From contig JAKFXV010000204.1 in assembly GCA_021731205.1 (NCBI GenBank), positions 1 through 10,025 of the forward strand: a stretch of 10,025 nt of DNA. Direction: 5' to 3'. The stretch comes from Nocardioides sp. (GTDB taxonomy: Bacteria > Actinomycetota > Actinomycetes > Propionibacteriales > Nocardioidaceae). Shown here one piece after another: positions 1 to 6,468 of this stretch. A program made the position numbers and the translations under genes. How positions within the stretch are numbered: position 1 is the first letter of the stretch; each line of letters starts with the position of its first letter. Under the pieces are notes generated by a model. The model was given only the letters and a program-made list of their open reading frames with translations, was not told the DNA's origin and made no database searches.

Positions 1-199
1 CCTCTACACCAAGGGACAGCCGGACCCCGATCTCGTGATCCGGACCTCCGGTGAGCAGCGGCTCGGCGGCTTCTTGCTGTGGCAGAGCGCACACAGCGAG
101 TTCTACTTCTGCGAAGCCCTATGGCCCGACTTCCGCAAGGTCGACTTCCTCCGCGCGATCCGGGCGTACGCCGCCCGAGAGCGCCGCTTCGGTTCCTGA
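1..199 (+). CDS. uppS: Isoprenyl (polyprenyl) diphosphate synthase, C-terminal part
   Basis: This is the last 65 codons of a cis-prenyltransferase, the enzyme that condenses isopentenyl diphosphate units to make the polyprenyl diphosphate carrier lipid for cell wall synthesis. The reading frame starts at base 2 and ends with TGA at 197-199. The visible part carries the family signature [13 protein letters not shown], then FLLWQ, SEFYF, LWPDF and a terminal RERRFG, which is the usual C-terminus of the family. The isopentenyl-binding arginines (RTSGEQR) and the glutamate of SEFYF are present. One oddity is that the Ser-Asn that normally follows (SNFLLWQ in E. coli UppS) is Gly-Gly here. The product could be undecaprenyl or, as in mycobacteria, decaprenyl or a shorter chain; chain length cannot be judged from this fragment. 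The gene is followed by phoH on the same strand after 151 bases. Confidence 0.93.
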   Translation, partial: LYTKGQPDPDLVIRTSGEQRLGGFLLWQSAHSEFYFCEALWPDFRKVDFLRAIRAYAARERRFGS

Positions 200-292
200 G
201 GCACCAGTCCCGCACTGTTCATCCGCCCGTCGCTCGGCGTGGGCGTGTCGTCCGGCTGCCGTCACTTCGTCGGCGTACGTTCACAAGCAAGC

Positions 293-310
293 GGCCCAGC
301 GCTGTGGGCC
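293..310 (+). other. Small hairpin ahead of phoH
   Basis: GGCCCA (293-298) and TGGGCC (305-310) form a 6-bp stem with a 6-base loop. There is no T-run after it. It could be a weak uppS terminator or a leader hairpin of phoH; a TANNNT box (TACGTT, 276-281) just upstream would place it near the 5' end of a phoH transcript. The 200-350 gap holds nothing else that I recognise. Confidence 0.3.
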
Positions 311-338
311 ATCGATGTGTCGCCGAACTGGGGCAACC

Positions 339-345
339 GGAGGGG
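339..345 (+). promoter_or_regulatory. Ribosome binding site fixing the phoH start
   Basis: GGAGGGG lies five bases before the GTG at 351. It decides the start against the much longer open frame that begins at 51, whose first 100 codons overlap the uppS coding sequence and show no family similarity. Confidence 0.8.
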
Positions 346-350
346 ACCAA

Positions 351-1718
351 GTGCCGAACTCAACAGTGTCGAAGAAGGCCCTCAGGCGAGATGTCGCGGC
401 TCCATCGCAGCGGCACACCTACGTCTTGGACACCAGCGTCCTGCTGGCTGACCCGGGGGCCTTGCGCCGCTTCGCGGAGCACGAGGTCGTACTTCCCGTC
501 GTGGTGATCACCGAACTCGAAGGCAAACGGCACCATCCCGAGCTCGGCTACTTCGCACGCAGCGCCTTGCGCAAGCTCGACGAGCTGCGCATCACCCACG
601 GCCGCCTCGACCAGCCGGTTCCGATCACCGACGAGGGCGGCACCCTGCGGGTCGAGCTCAACCACGTCGACACCGACTCGCTGCCCTCGGGCATCCGCAC
701 CGGCGGTGCCAAGGTCGTCGACAACGACACCCGGATCCTGGCCGTGGCCCGCAACCTTGCCGACGAAGGCTTGGCCGTCACGTTGGTCTCCAAGGACCTG
801 CCGTTGCGCATCAAGGCGTCGGCGATCGGACTGGCAGCCGCCGAATACCGCGCGGAGGCAGCCCACGAGTCCGAGACCGCCTACACCGGCATGGCCGAGC
901 TCGACGTCGCGGCCGACCAGCTCGACGAGTTGTACGACGACACGACCCTCGACCTCGAAGCGGCCCGCGAGCTGCCGTGCCACACGGGTCTGGTCTTGCT
1001 CTCCGAACGGGGTACGGCGCTCGGCCGGGTCGGTCCCGACAAGCACGTGCACCTGGTCCGAGGCGACCGCGAGGTGTTCGGCGTACACGGCCGGTCGGCG
1101 GAGCAGCGGATCGCCCTCGAGCTGCTGCTGGATCCCGAAGTGGGCATCGTGTCGTTGGGAGGTCGGGCCGGCACCGGCAAGTCCGCCATGGCGCTGTGCG
1201 CGGGCCTCGAAGCGGTGATGGAGCGCCGCCAACATCGCAAGGTCGTGGTCTTCCGACCGCTGTTCGCCGTGGGCGGCCAGGAACTCGGCTACCTCCCCGG
1301 ATCCGAGTCCGAGAAGATGTCGCCATGGGGCCAGGCGGTCTTCGACACCTTGTCATCGCTCACGACCCGCGAGGTGATCGAGGAGTTGCTCGACCGCGGC
1401 ATGCTGGAGGTCCTGCCCTTGACGCACATCCGCGGACGGTCTCTGCACGACTCGTTCGTGATCGTCGACGAGGCGCAGTCACTCGAGCGCAACGTGCTGC
1501 TGACGGTGCTCTCGCGGATCGGCGCCAACTCCAAGGTCGTGCTCACCCACGACGTCGCGCAGCGGGACAATCTCCGGGTCGGACGCCACGACGGCGTGGT
1601 GGCTGTGGTGGAGAAGCTCAAGGGCCATCCGTTGTTCGCGCATGTCACGCTGACTCGCAGTGAGCGCTCTCCCATCGCCGCTTTGGTGACCGAGATGCTG
1701 GAGGATGTCACGCTCTGA
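351..1718 (+). CDS. phoH2: PhoH family protein with N-terminal PIN domain
   Basis: The predicted 455-residue protein has an N-terminal PIN ribonuclease domain (about residues 22-165). Its acidic residues are D27 (YVLDTSVLL), E55 (ITELEGKR), D124/D126 (VVDNDTRIL) and D149 (VSKDLPLR). A C-terminal PhoH ATPase domain (about 235-455) has a Walker A motif GRAGTGKS at 271-278 and a Walker B FVIVDEAQ at 369-376, followed by the [13 protein letters not shown] segment and an arginine-rich TLTRSERSP near the end. This fusion is known in actinobacteria as PhoH2, where the mycobacterial homologue has been described as an RNA helicase/ribonuclease. That function is inferred here from the domain layout. 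The start is GTG with a strong Shine-Dalgarno site. The protein is cytoplasmic, with no signal or membrane segment. It lies between uppS and a lytic transglycosylase gene on the same strand; with a 151-base gap before it and 109 after, each gene may have its own promoter. Confidence 0.93.
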   Translation: MPNSTVSKKALRRDVAAPSQRHTYVLDTSVLLADPGALRRFAEHEVVLPVVVITELEGKRHHPELGYFARSALRKLDELRITHGRLDQPVPITDEGGTLRVELNHVDTDSLPSGIRTGGAKVVDNDTRILAVARNLADEGLAVTLVSKDLPLRIKASAIGLAAAEYRAEAAHESETAYTGMAELDVAADQLDELYDDTTLDLEAARELPCHTGLVLLSERGTALGRVGPDKHVHLVRGDREVFGVHGRSAEQRIALELLLDPEVGIVSLGGRAGTGKSAMALCAGLEAVMERRQHRKVVVFRPLFAVGGQELGYLPGSESEKMSPWGQAVFDTLSSLTTREVIEELLDRGMLEVLPLTHIRGRSLHDSFVIVDEAQSLERNVLLTVLSRIGANSKVVLTHDVAQRDNLRVGRHDGVVAVVEKLKGHPLFAHVTLTRSERSPIAALVTEMLEDVTL

Positions 1719-1734
1719 GCCCGTCTCGGAGCCA

Positions 1735-1808
1735 CAACCGCCCACCTGACGGACGGGGGTTTGCGGTTGGCGAGGGGAATAATGCAGGGTTGGCGGACCC
1801 CCGTCGTC
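1735..1808 (+). other. Possible structured leader (pseudoknot) of the lytic transglycosylase gene
   Basis: Two complementary pairs interlock. CAACCGC (1735-1741) pairs with GCGGTTG (1763-1769). The loop of that hairpin contains GACGGGGGT (1752-1760), which is perfectly complementary to ACCCCCGTC (1797-1805). A further GAC/GTC pair (1748-1750 with 1806-1808) extends the second stem across one bulged base. Nested this way they would form an H-type pseudoknot ending 20 bases before the GTG start at 1828. It matches no riboswitch class that I know. A simpler reading is that the first stem is a factor-assisted terminator for phoH. Confidence 0.35.
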
Positions 1809-1827
1809 CAGCCCGCAGGTTGCCCCC

Positions 1828-2487
1828 GTGCCACGAACCCCGAAGTACTCCCCGAAGCATCGGGCGAGCGCTCCGAGCGTGCTCGCACGGCGTACGCCGA
1901 GGCGGGCGTTGCAGTCCGTCGTGCTGCTGTCGGTGCTCGCAGCGGGTGCGAGCGCGACCTCGCTCAACCCGGGTGTGTTGGCCTCTGACAGAGAATCCGC
2001 GTCGCTGGTCTACTTCCAGAACCGACCTCAGGAGCCCGCGGGCGAGGCCCTCGCCGATCAGGCGGCCGATCGACCGACCGAGGTCGTCACGCGCACGGAC
2101 AGTCGAGCCGCCGTGGACCCGATGAAGGTGGCGCTGCTGTCTCAGGCCACCGGCGTCGCGATCACGCGCAGTGAGGACATGTCCGACGAGGATCCGCGGA
2201 CCATCGCCCGTGCCCTGCTCACGGAGTTCGGTTTCGCAGCTGGGCAGTTCGACTGCCTCGACGCGTTATGGCAGAGCGAGAGCGGATGGCGCTGGAACGC
2301 CGACAACCCGCGCTCCTCGGCGTACGGCATCCCGCAGGCGCTGCCCGGCTCGAAGATGGCGAGCGCTGGCGCCGACTGGGCGACCAACCCGGTGACGCAG
2401 ATCCGCTGGGGTCTGGGCTACATCGAGGATCGGTACGGCACTCCGTGTCAGGCGTGGTCGATCAAGCGCGTCCGCGGGTGGTACTAG
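1828..2487 (+). CDS. Exported lytic transglycosylase (SLT domain)
   Basis: This 219-residue protein has a basic N-terminus (RRTPRRALQ) followed by a hydrophobic stretch at about 29-45 (SVVLLSVLAAGASA), consistent with a signal peptide or membrane anchor. A low-complexity linker follows, then a small lysozyme-like domain at about residues 125-219. The likely catalytic glutamate is E151 in LWQSESGWRW, and AYGIPQALPGSKMASAGADW and QIRWGLGYIEDRYG are typical of actinobacterial SLT-domain proteins. C143 and C207 probably form the disulfide seen across this group. The enzyme would cleave peptidoglycan glycan strands outside the membrane. The usual polar tail before the final GWY is replaced by SIKRVR here. 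The start is GTG at 1828 with only a weak AGG at 1817-1819, so the start is less certain than the domain call. It is convergent with the methyltransferase gene, with six bases between the stop codons. Confidence 0.88.
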   Translation: MPRTPKYSPKHRASAPSVLARRTPRRALQSVVLLSVLAAGASATSLNPGVLASDRESASLVYFQNRPQEPAGEALADQAADRPTEVVTRTDSRAAVDPMKVALLSQATGVAITRSEDMSDEDPRTIARALLTEFGFAAGQFDCLDALWQSESGWRWNADNPRSSAYGIPQALPGSKMASAGADWATNPVTQIRWGLGYIEDRYGTPCQAWSIKRVRGWY

Positions 2488-2493
2488 CCCGCG

Positions 2494-3435
2494 TCACTTG
2501 CCCCCTGGTCGTCCATCCGGCCCGGCCATGCCGAGTAGGTCAGCACTGGCATCCGGAGGCCTGGACCCCGGGGGTGGAAAGCCCGGCGGGGTGAGTCCGG
2601 GGTGGTTGATGCCGGTGGGCTGGCGCATGGGTCGCGACATCGGGCGGCGACGCGAGTTCTCGCCAGCGGGTGGCACCGGGTGGTTGGTGCTGCTGCACGC
2701 GAACATCGTCGACTCGCCGACGAACTCGCGGACGCCGTCGAAGTGTGGCAAGCCGGCGGCTAGGTCGGCGTCGATGCGCGCGAGATAGTCGTGCGCGTGC
2801 TGCCACCCTGAGAACACCGCCCGTGTGGCGAGCTTGGTGCGGACGATCCGAGTGAAGTGCCCTTCCAATGCCTCGAGGCCGTTCTCGCTGGTCAGTCGCT
2901 CGGTCGGGTGTTCGTCGACGTGCGAGAGCAGGTCGGAGAGGTGGGACTCGCTGCTGGCCACGACGAGGAAGCGTCCGCCGGGTCGCAGGACCCGGTGAAT
3001 ATCGGCGAGCGCGGCGTCGAGATCCGCGACGTGGTCCAGTGACCACAGCGAGACGACCACGTCGAAGTTGTTGTCCGAGCACGGGAGACGCGGCACGTGG
3101 CCCTGGTGCGCGTTGAATCCGCAGGCGGCTGCACGCTCGAGCACGTCGGTGTTCTGGTTCATGACCGTGATCCGATCTGCGCCCACGCGCAGGCCCACCC
3201 GGGTAGCGAACTCGCAATGGCCTCCGCCCACCTCGAGCAGTCGCCACCCGGGATGCGCTCGAGACATGAAGTGCTCCGCTACGGCATCCAGCACTGCCCC
3301 GCGTGGATCGATCGCGTCCGCAGCCGACTGCCAGATGGCCGGGTCGGAGGTGGGCGGCATCTCCTCGTGCCGCTCGAGGCGACCGGGTTCGAGGCGGGTC
3401 ATGTCTTGTGCGTTGCGAAACGACTTGTCGCTCAT
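2494..3435 (-). CDS. Class I SAM-dependent methyltransferase
   Basis: The 313-residue product is a Rossmann-fold methyltransferase of the Methyltransf_11/UbiE type. The SAM-binding motif I is LLEVGGGHCEFA (residues 66-77). Motif II/III is the stretch FDVVVSLWSLDHVADLDAAL (124-143), and HRVLRPGGRFLVVASSESH (147-165) is the typical post-motif. The substrate cannot be told from the sequence. From about residue 250 onward the protein runs into a roughly 60-residue Pro/Gly/Arg-rich tail (TPPGFPPPGSRPP) that the core fold does not need and that looks disordered. The start is ATG at 3435 with no Shine-Dalgarno; a TATTCT box ends nine bases before it, so the mRNA may be leaderless. It is divergent from the DUF559 gene, with two palindromic repeats between them. 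Confidence 0.88.
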   Translation of the reverse strand: MSDKSFRNAQDMTRLEPGRLERHEEMPPTSDPAIWQSAADAIDPRGAVLDAVAEHFMSRAHPGWRLLEVGGGHCEFATRVGLRVGADRITVMNQNTDVLERAAACGFNAHQGHVPRLPCSDNNFDVVVSLWSLDHVADLDAALADIHRVLRPGGRFLVVASSESHLSDLLSHVDEHPTERLTSENGLEALEGHFTRIVRTKLATRAVFSGWQHAHDYLARIDADLAAGLPHFDGVREFVGESTMFACSSTNHPVPPAGENSRRRPMSRPMRQPTGINHPGLTPPGFPPPGSRPPDASADLLGMAGPDGRPGGK

Positions 3436-3444
3436 GGTGGGTCA

Positions 3445-3450
3445 AGAATA
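3445..3450 (-). promoter_or_regulatory. Candidate -10 box of the methyltransferase gene
   Basis: On the - strand TATTCT (TANNNT type) ends nine bases before the ATG. Eighteen bases upstream, ATGACG (3469-3474, - strand) is a fair -35 match and lies inside the left arm of palindromic repeat copy 1. It would give a leaderless or nearly leaderless transcript. Confidence 0.45.
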
Positions 3451-3466
3451 CCGGCCCACCCCCCGC

Positions 3467-3512
3467 GACGTCATACGTAGTGGCGGCTATCACGACCACC
3501 TCGTATGACGTC
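3467..3512. repeat. 46-bp palindromic repeat, copy 1
   Basis: The arms GACGTCATACG (3467-3477) and CGTATGACGTC (3502-3512) are perfect 11-bp inverted repeats around a 24-base centre. Inside the centre GTGG (3480-3483) pairs with CCAC (3496-3499), giving a two-step stem with a 12-base loop. The right flank CCGGGAGG is shared with copy 3. It lies in the space between the divergent methyltransferase and DUF559 genes. Confidence 0.92.
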
Positions 3513-3539
3513 CGGGAGGCAGCGCCCGAAACATCCCGG

Positions 3540-3585
3540 GACGTCATACGGGTTGGCGGCTATCTGGCCCAGTTCGCATGACGTC
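3540..3585. repeat. 46-bp palindromic repeat, copy 2
   Basis: The left arm GACGTCATACG is at 3540-3550 and the right arm CGCATGACGTC at 3575-3585, with one mismatch and again exactly 24 bases between them. The centre shares GGCGGCTATC with copy 1, but the inner stem is weaker (TGG with CCA). It has the same orientation as copy 1, and the two starts are 73 bases apart. An ATG inside the right arm (3578) opens the longest frame of the DUF559 gene but is probably not its start. Confidence 0.9.
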
Positions 3586-3661
3586 TCGCGACTGGGCGAG
3601 GCTCTCCACAGGCGGCCCGGTCGGGCCAACGAGTCTCGTCGACACCCTGCACGGTGTTCGG

Positions 3662-4639
3662 ATGACTACGGCTGAGGTCGCTCACCCGCTGCGCAGCCCC
3701 GGTGCGCCGGCTCCAGCAATGCGTCGACGCACCCGGCACGGGCTGGCGGAGTTCCTGGCGGAGGAACAGTCCGGCGTCGTCTCGCGCGCTCAGGCGTACG
3801 CCGCGGGGGTCACGCGTGCGGAGGTCAGGGCCAACGTGCGGGCAGGACGGTGGCAGCGTCGGGGTTCCTCGGGCATCGTCTTGCACAATGGCCCGCTGAC
3901 TGATGCCCAGCAGCTGTGGTTGGCAGTGATCGAGGCCGGGCCTCGGGCATTCCTGGACGGTGAGTCGGCGCTGCTGGCGGCCGGGCTGGAGCACTATCGC
4001 GCGGACAGCATCCGGGTGTCCGTCCCGCGTGGGGCTCGTGTGCGACGGGCCCCAGGGGTCAACATCCGGCAGACCCGGCGTTGGGCCCCAGATGACGCGA
4101 TGACGTCGGGGATGCCACGCTCCCGACCGGACGTAGCTGCCGTTCGGGCGGCACTCTGGGCGGCAACAGACAAACAGGCCGCGCTACTGCTGAGCATGAC
4201 CGTCCAGCAGGGGATCGCGAACGCTGAGGCGATCAGCCAGGAGATGTTGCGCGTCAAACGCGATCGCCGCCGACGGTTCATCCACGGCGTGTTGATCGAT
4301 CTGCTCGGGGGCGTGAGGTCGCTTGGTGAACTCGAGTTTGCACGCGAGTGTCGCGTGCGGGGCCTCCCCGAGCCAAGTCGGCAGGTCGTACGCCGGACCA
4401 GGTCGGGACGCTCGTACGTCGACGTCTTCTGGGAGGACTGGAACGTCATCGTGGAGATCGACGGCGTTCATCATTCGTGGGCCGGCGAGCTCGTCGGCGA
4501 TGCCCTGAGGCACAACGACTTGGCCCTCCAACGCGCCGTGGTGCTGCGCCTCCCACTGCTTGGCCTTCGCGTGGCTCCAGACGAGTTCTTCGCCCAGATT
4601 GCTCAGGCCCTACGGTCGGCGGGTTGCCCGCTCAGCTGA
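3662..4639 (+). CDS. AbiEi-like N-terminal domain plus DUF559 nuclease-like domain protein
   Basis: From the ATG at 3662 this encodes 325 residues. An N-terminal segment (about 24-75: LAEFLAEEQSGVVSRAQA, then GRWQRRGSSGIVL) resembles the winged-helix domain found in AbiEi-type antitoxins. The C-terminal part (about 220-325) resembles DUF559, a Vsr/PD-(D/E)XK nuclease-like fold. Its candidate catalytic residues are E223/E225 (GELEF), D254 (YVDVFW), and E265 and D267 (IVEIDGVHH, with the paired histidines). Such proteins are common and often multicopy in actinobacteria; their biological role is not known to me. No toxin gene is adjacent, so an antitoxin role is not supported by context. The start is unclear: none of the ATGs at 3578, 3662 or 3719 has a good ribosome site. 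The one at 3578 lies inside repeat copy 2, and the recognisable domain begins only after 3719. Small inverted repeats (GGCCCG at 3614 with CGGGCC at 3622; ACACC with GGTGT at 3642-3657) precede the chosen start. Confidence 0.85.
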   Translation: MTTAEVAHPLRSPGAPAPAMRRRTRHGLAEFLAEEQSGVVSRAQAYAAGVTRAEVRANVRAGRWQRRGSSGIVLHNGPLTDAQQLWLAVIEAGPRAFLDGESALLAAGLEHYRADSIRVSVPRGARVRRAPGVNIRQTRRWAPDDAMTSGMPRSRPDVAAVRAALWAATDKQAALLLSMTVQQGIANAEAISQEMLRVKRDRRRRFIHGVLIDLLGGVRSLGELEFARECRVRGLPEPSRQVVRRTRSGRSYVDVFWEDWNVIVEIDGVHHSWAGELVGDALRHNDLALQRAVVLRLPLLGLRVAPDEFFAQIAQALRSAGCPLS

Positions 4640-4654
4640 GCCCCGAACCCGCGG

Positions 4655-4700
4655 GACGTCATACGTTGTGGCTCCTCTGGCGACCACTTCGTATGACGTC
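4655..4700. repeat. 46-bp palindromic repeat, copy 3
   Basis: The arms GACGTCATACG (4655-4665) and CGTATGACGTC (4690-4700) are identical to those of copy 1, with a 24-base centre in which GTGG (4668-4671) pairs with CCAC (4684-4687). The central loop differs from copies 1 and 2. It lies between the convergent DUF559 and fumarase genes, where the hairpin could also act as a two-way terminator; copies 1 and 2, placed between divergent genes, could not have that job. Confidence 0.92.
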
Positions 4701-4725
4701 CGGGAGGGCTGAGGCGGAGAGCTGG

Positions 4726-6432
4726 CTACTCGGCGGAGCGCACCCGGATGCCGGTGAGGGGGATGGTCACGGCTCCGGAGGGATCGGTGAAGAAGTCGTT
4801 GCCCTTGTCATCAACCACGATGAACGCGGGGAAGTCCTCGACCTCGATCTTCCAGATCGCCTCCATCCCGAGTTCGGCGTACTCCAGCACGCTGACCTCC
4901 TTGATGCAGTCCTGGGCCAACCGGGCCGCGGGCCCGCCGATCGACCCGAGATAGAACCCGCCGTGTGCTTGGCACGACTGCGTCACGACCTTCGACCGGT
5001 TGCCCTTCGCGAGCATCACCAACGAGCCGCCCGCCGCTTGGAACTGCTCGACATAGGAGTCCATCCGCCCGGCCGTGGTCGGCCCGAACGAACCGGACGC
5101 CATTCCCGCGGGAGTCTTGGCCGGCCCGGCGTAGTAGACCGGATAGTCCTTGAGGTACGGCGGCATCTCCTCGCCCGCGTCCAGCCGCTCCTTGATCTTC
5201 GCGTGCGCAATGTCGCGCGCGACGACCAGCGGACCGGTGAGGGAGAGGCGCGTCTTCACCGGGTGCTGGGACAACTCGGCAAGGATGTCGGCCATCGGTC
5301 GATTGAGGTCGATCTCGACCACCTCCCCACCCTCGATCAGGTGGGCTTCCGTCGTGTCCGGGAGGTACGACGCCGGGTCGGTCTCGAGCTGCTCGAGGAA
5401 GACCCCCTCGGCGGTGATCTTGCCGAGGGCCTGCCGGTCTGCCGAGCACGAGACGGCGATCGCGACCGGACACGAGGCGCCGTGCCGCGGCAGCCGGACC
5501 ACGCGGACGTCGTGGCAGAAGTACTTGCCGCCGAACTGCGCGCCGATCCCGAAGCCCTGGGTCAGCTGGAAGACCTCCTGCTCGAGCTCGAGGTCGCGGA
5601 ACCCGTGCGCGCTCATCGACCCCGATGTCGGCAGGTCGTCGAGATAGTGGGTGGAGGCCAACTTGGCGGTCTTGAGGGCGTACTCCGCCGGCGTCCCGCC
5701 GATCACCACCGCCAAGTGGTACGGCGGACACGCGGCCGTGCCGAGCGAGCGCAGCTTCTCGTCGAGGAACGCCAGCATCCGGGTCGGGTTCAGCACGGCC
5801 TTCGTCTCTTGGTACAAGAACGACTTGTTCGCCGACCCGCCGCCCTTGGCGATGAACAAGAACCGGTACTCCGGCGACTCGACGCCGTCGGCGGAGCGGT
5901 GGGTGGGCGTGCTGTAGAGCTCGATCTGCGCAGGGAGGTTGGTCCCGGTGTTCTTCTCCTCCCACATCGTCAGCGGCGCAAGTTGGGAGTAGCGCAGGTT
6001 GAGCCGGGTGTAGGCGTCAAAGACGCCTCGCGACATGGCCTCGGCATCGTCGCCGCCGGTCAGCACGGTCTCGTCCTTCTTGCCCATCACGATCGCCGTG
6101 CCGGTGTCTTGACACATCGGCAGCACGCCGCCGGCGGAGATGTTGACGTTCTTGAGCAGGTCGAGGGCCACGAACCGGTCGTTTCCCGACGACTCGGGAT
6201 CATCGATGATCCGACGCAGCTGAGCCAGGTGCGCGGGCCGCAGATAGTGCGCGATGTCGTGCATGGCCTCGTCGGTCAGGGCCTGGATCGCGCCTGGCTC
6301 GACGGTCAGGAACGTCCGGCCGTTCGCGGTGAAGGTGGACACGCCTTCGGTCGTGATCAGCCGGTACGGCGTGGTGTCGGGGCCGATCGGCAGGAGGTCG
6401 GAATAGCGGAACTCGGGCTGCTTTGTGCTCAC
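4726..6432 (-). CDS. fumA: Fumarate hydratase, class I (iron-sulfur)
   Basis: The 568-residue enzyme interconverts fumarate and L-malate in the TCA cycle, in the cytoplasm. It is the single-chain class I type, with an N-terminal alpha part (about 1-340) and a C-terminal beta part ending in the swivelling domain. Recognisable stretches are [100 protein letters not shown] and a conserved [20 protein letters not shown] near the end. By comparison with E. coli FumA as I remember it, C107, C235 and C329 should hold the [4Fe-4S] cluster; the spacing between the last two matches exactly. The start chosen is GTG at 6432, with a TACGCT box ending six bases upstream and no Shine-Dalgarno, so it is probably leaderless. 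It is divergent from the DUF1707 gene. Homologues in this group are usually annotated simply as class I fumarase; the fumA symbol is by analogy. Confidence 0.95.
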   Translation of the reverse strand: MSTKQPEFRYSDLLPIGPDTTPYRLITTEGVSTFTANGRTFLTVEPGAIQALTDEAMHDIAHYLRPAHLAQLRRIIDDPESSGNDRFVALDLLKNVNISAGGVLPMCQDTGTAIVMGKKDETVLTGGDDAEAMSRGVFDAYTRLNLRYSQLAPLTMWEEKNTGTNLPAQIELYSTPTHRSADGVESPEYRFLFIAKGGGSANKSFLYQETKAVLNPTRMLAFLDEKLRSLGTAACPPYHLAVVIGGTPAEYALKTAKLASTHYLDDLPTSGSMSAHGFRDLELEQEVFQLTQGFGIGAQFGGKYFCHDVRVVRLPRHGASCPVAIAVSCSADRQALGKITAEGVFLEQLETDPASYLPDTTEAHLIEGGEVVEIDLNRPMADILAELSQHPVKTRLSLTGPLVVARDIAHAKIKERLDAGEEMPPYLKDYPVYYAGPAKTPAGMASGSFGPTTAGRMDSYVEQFQAAGGSLVMLAKGNRSKVVTQSCQAHGGFYLGSIGGPAARLAQDCIKEVSVLEYAELGMEAIWKIEVEDFPAFIVVDDKGNDFFTDPSGAVTIPLTGIRVRSAE

Positions 6433-6438
6433 TACTTG

Positions 6439-6444
6439 AGCGTA
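6439..6444 (-). promoter_or_regulatory. Candidate -10 box of the fumarase gene (leaderless)
   Basis: On the - strand TACGCT is followed by CAAGTA and then the GTG start at 6432. A start of transcription at or next to the GTG is the expected outcome. The box is mirrored by the one serving the gene on the + strand. Confidence 0.6.
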
Positions 6445-6455
6445 GTCGCAGCGGC

Positions 6456-6461
6456 TACGCT
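6456..6461 (+). promoter_or_regulatory. Candidate -10 box of the DUF1707 gene (leaderless)
   Basis: TACGCT is followed by seven bases and then the ATG at 6469. No good -35 is seen at 17 bases; TTGAGC (6436-6441) is closer than usual, at 14 bases. Confidence 0.55.
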
Positions 6462-6468
6462 TGCGCCC

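Larger units (their letters stand above)
6439..6461. promoter_or_regulatory. Inverted repeat joining two divergent promoters
   Basis: AGCGTAG (6439-6445) and CTACGCT (6455-6461) are perfect 7-bp inverted repeats separated by nine bases. They contain the two opposing -10 boxes, so the whole 36-base space between the fumarase and DUF1707 start codons is promoter. The repeat may simply reflect two like -10 boxes, or may also be a regulator site. Confidence 0.5.

Noticed and set aside
51..350. N-terminal extension of the PhoH frame by 100 codons
   Set aside because: The extension overlaps the uppS coding sequence, has no recognisable domain, and a strong ribosome site precedes the GTG at 351.
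360..1235. Antisense frame over phoH
   Set aside because: It is a mirror of the phoH codons with no domain, start signal or family similarity.
1719..1827. c-di-AMP (ydaO-type) riboswitch before the lytic transglycosylase gene
   Set aside because: The context is right, but the conserved sequence blocks of that class are not visible and the gap is short for it.
3467..3585. CRISPR array
   Set aside because: There are only two nearby repeat units, each an inverted repeat with its own centre, and no regular spacers or cas genes are present.
3578..3661. ATG at 3578 as the start of the DUF559 gene
   Set aside because: It lies within the right arm of palindromic repeat copy 2, has no ribosome site, and the added residues look unlike the family.
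3662..4639. Type IV toxin-antitoxin pair based on the AbiEi-like domain
   Set aside because: No AbiEii nucleotidyltransferase-type toxin lies next to it; the neighbours are a methyltransferase and a fumarase on the opposite strand.
3467..4700. Insertion sequence or composite transposon with terminal repeats
   Set aside because: No transposase is encoded, each repeat is itself palindromic rather than one end of a pair, and no target duplication could be recognised.
4348..6468. Long + strand frame across the fumarase gene, leading into DUF1707
   Set aside because: It is the antisense shadow of the fumarase, which has full-length family similarity on the - strand; only its end, from 6469, is a real gene.
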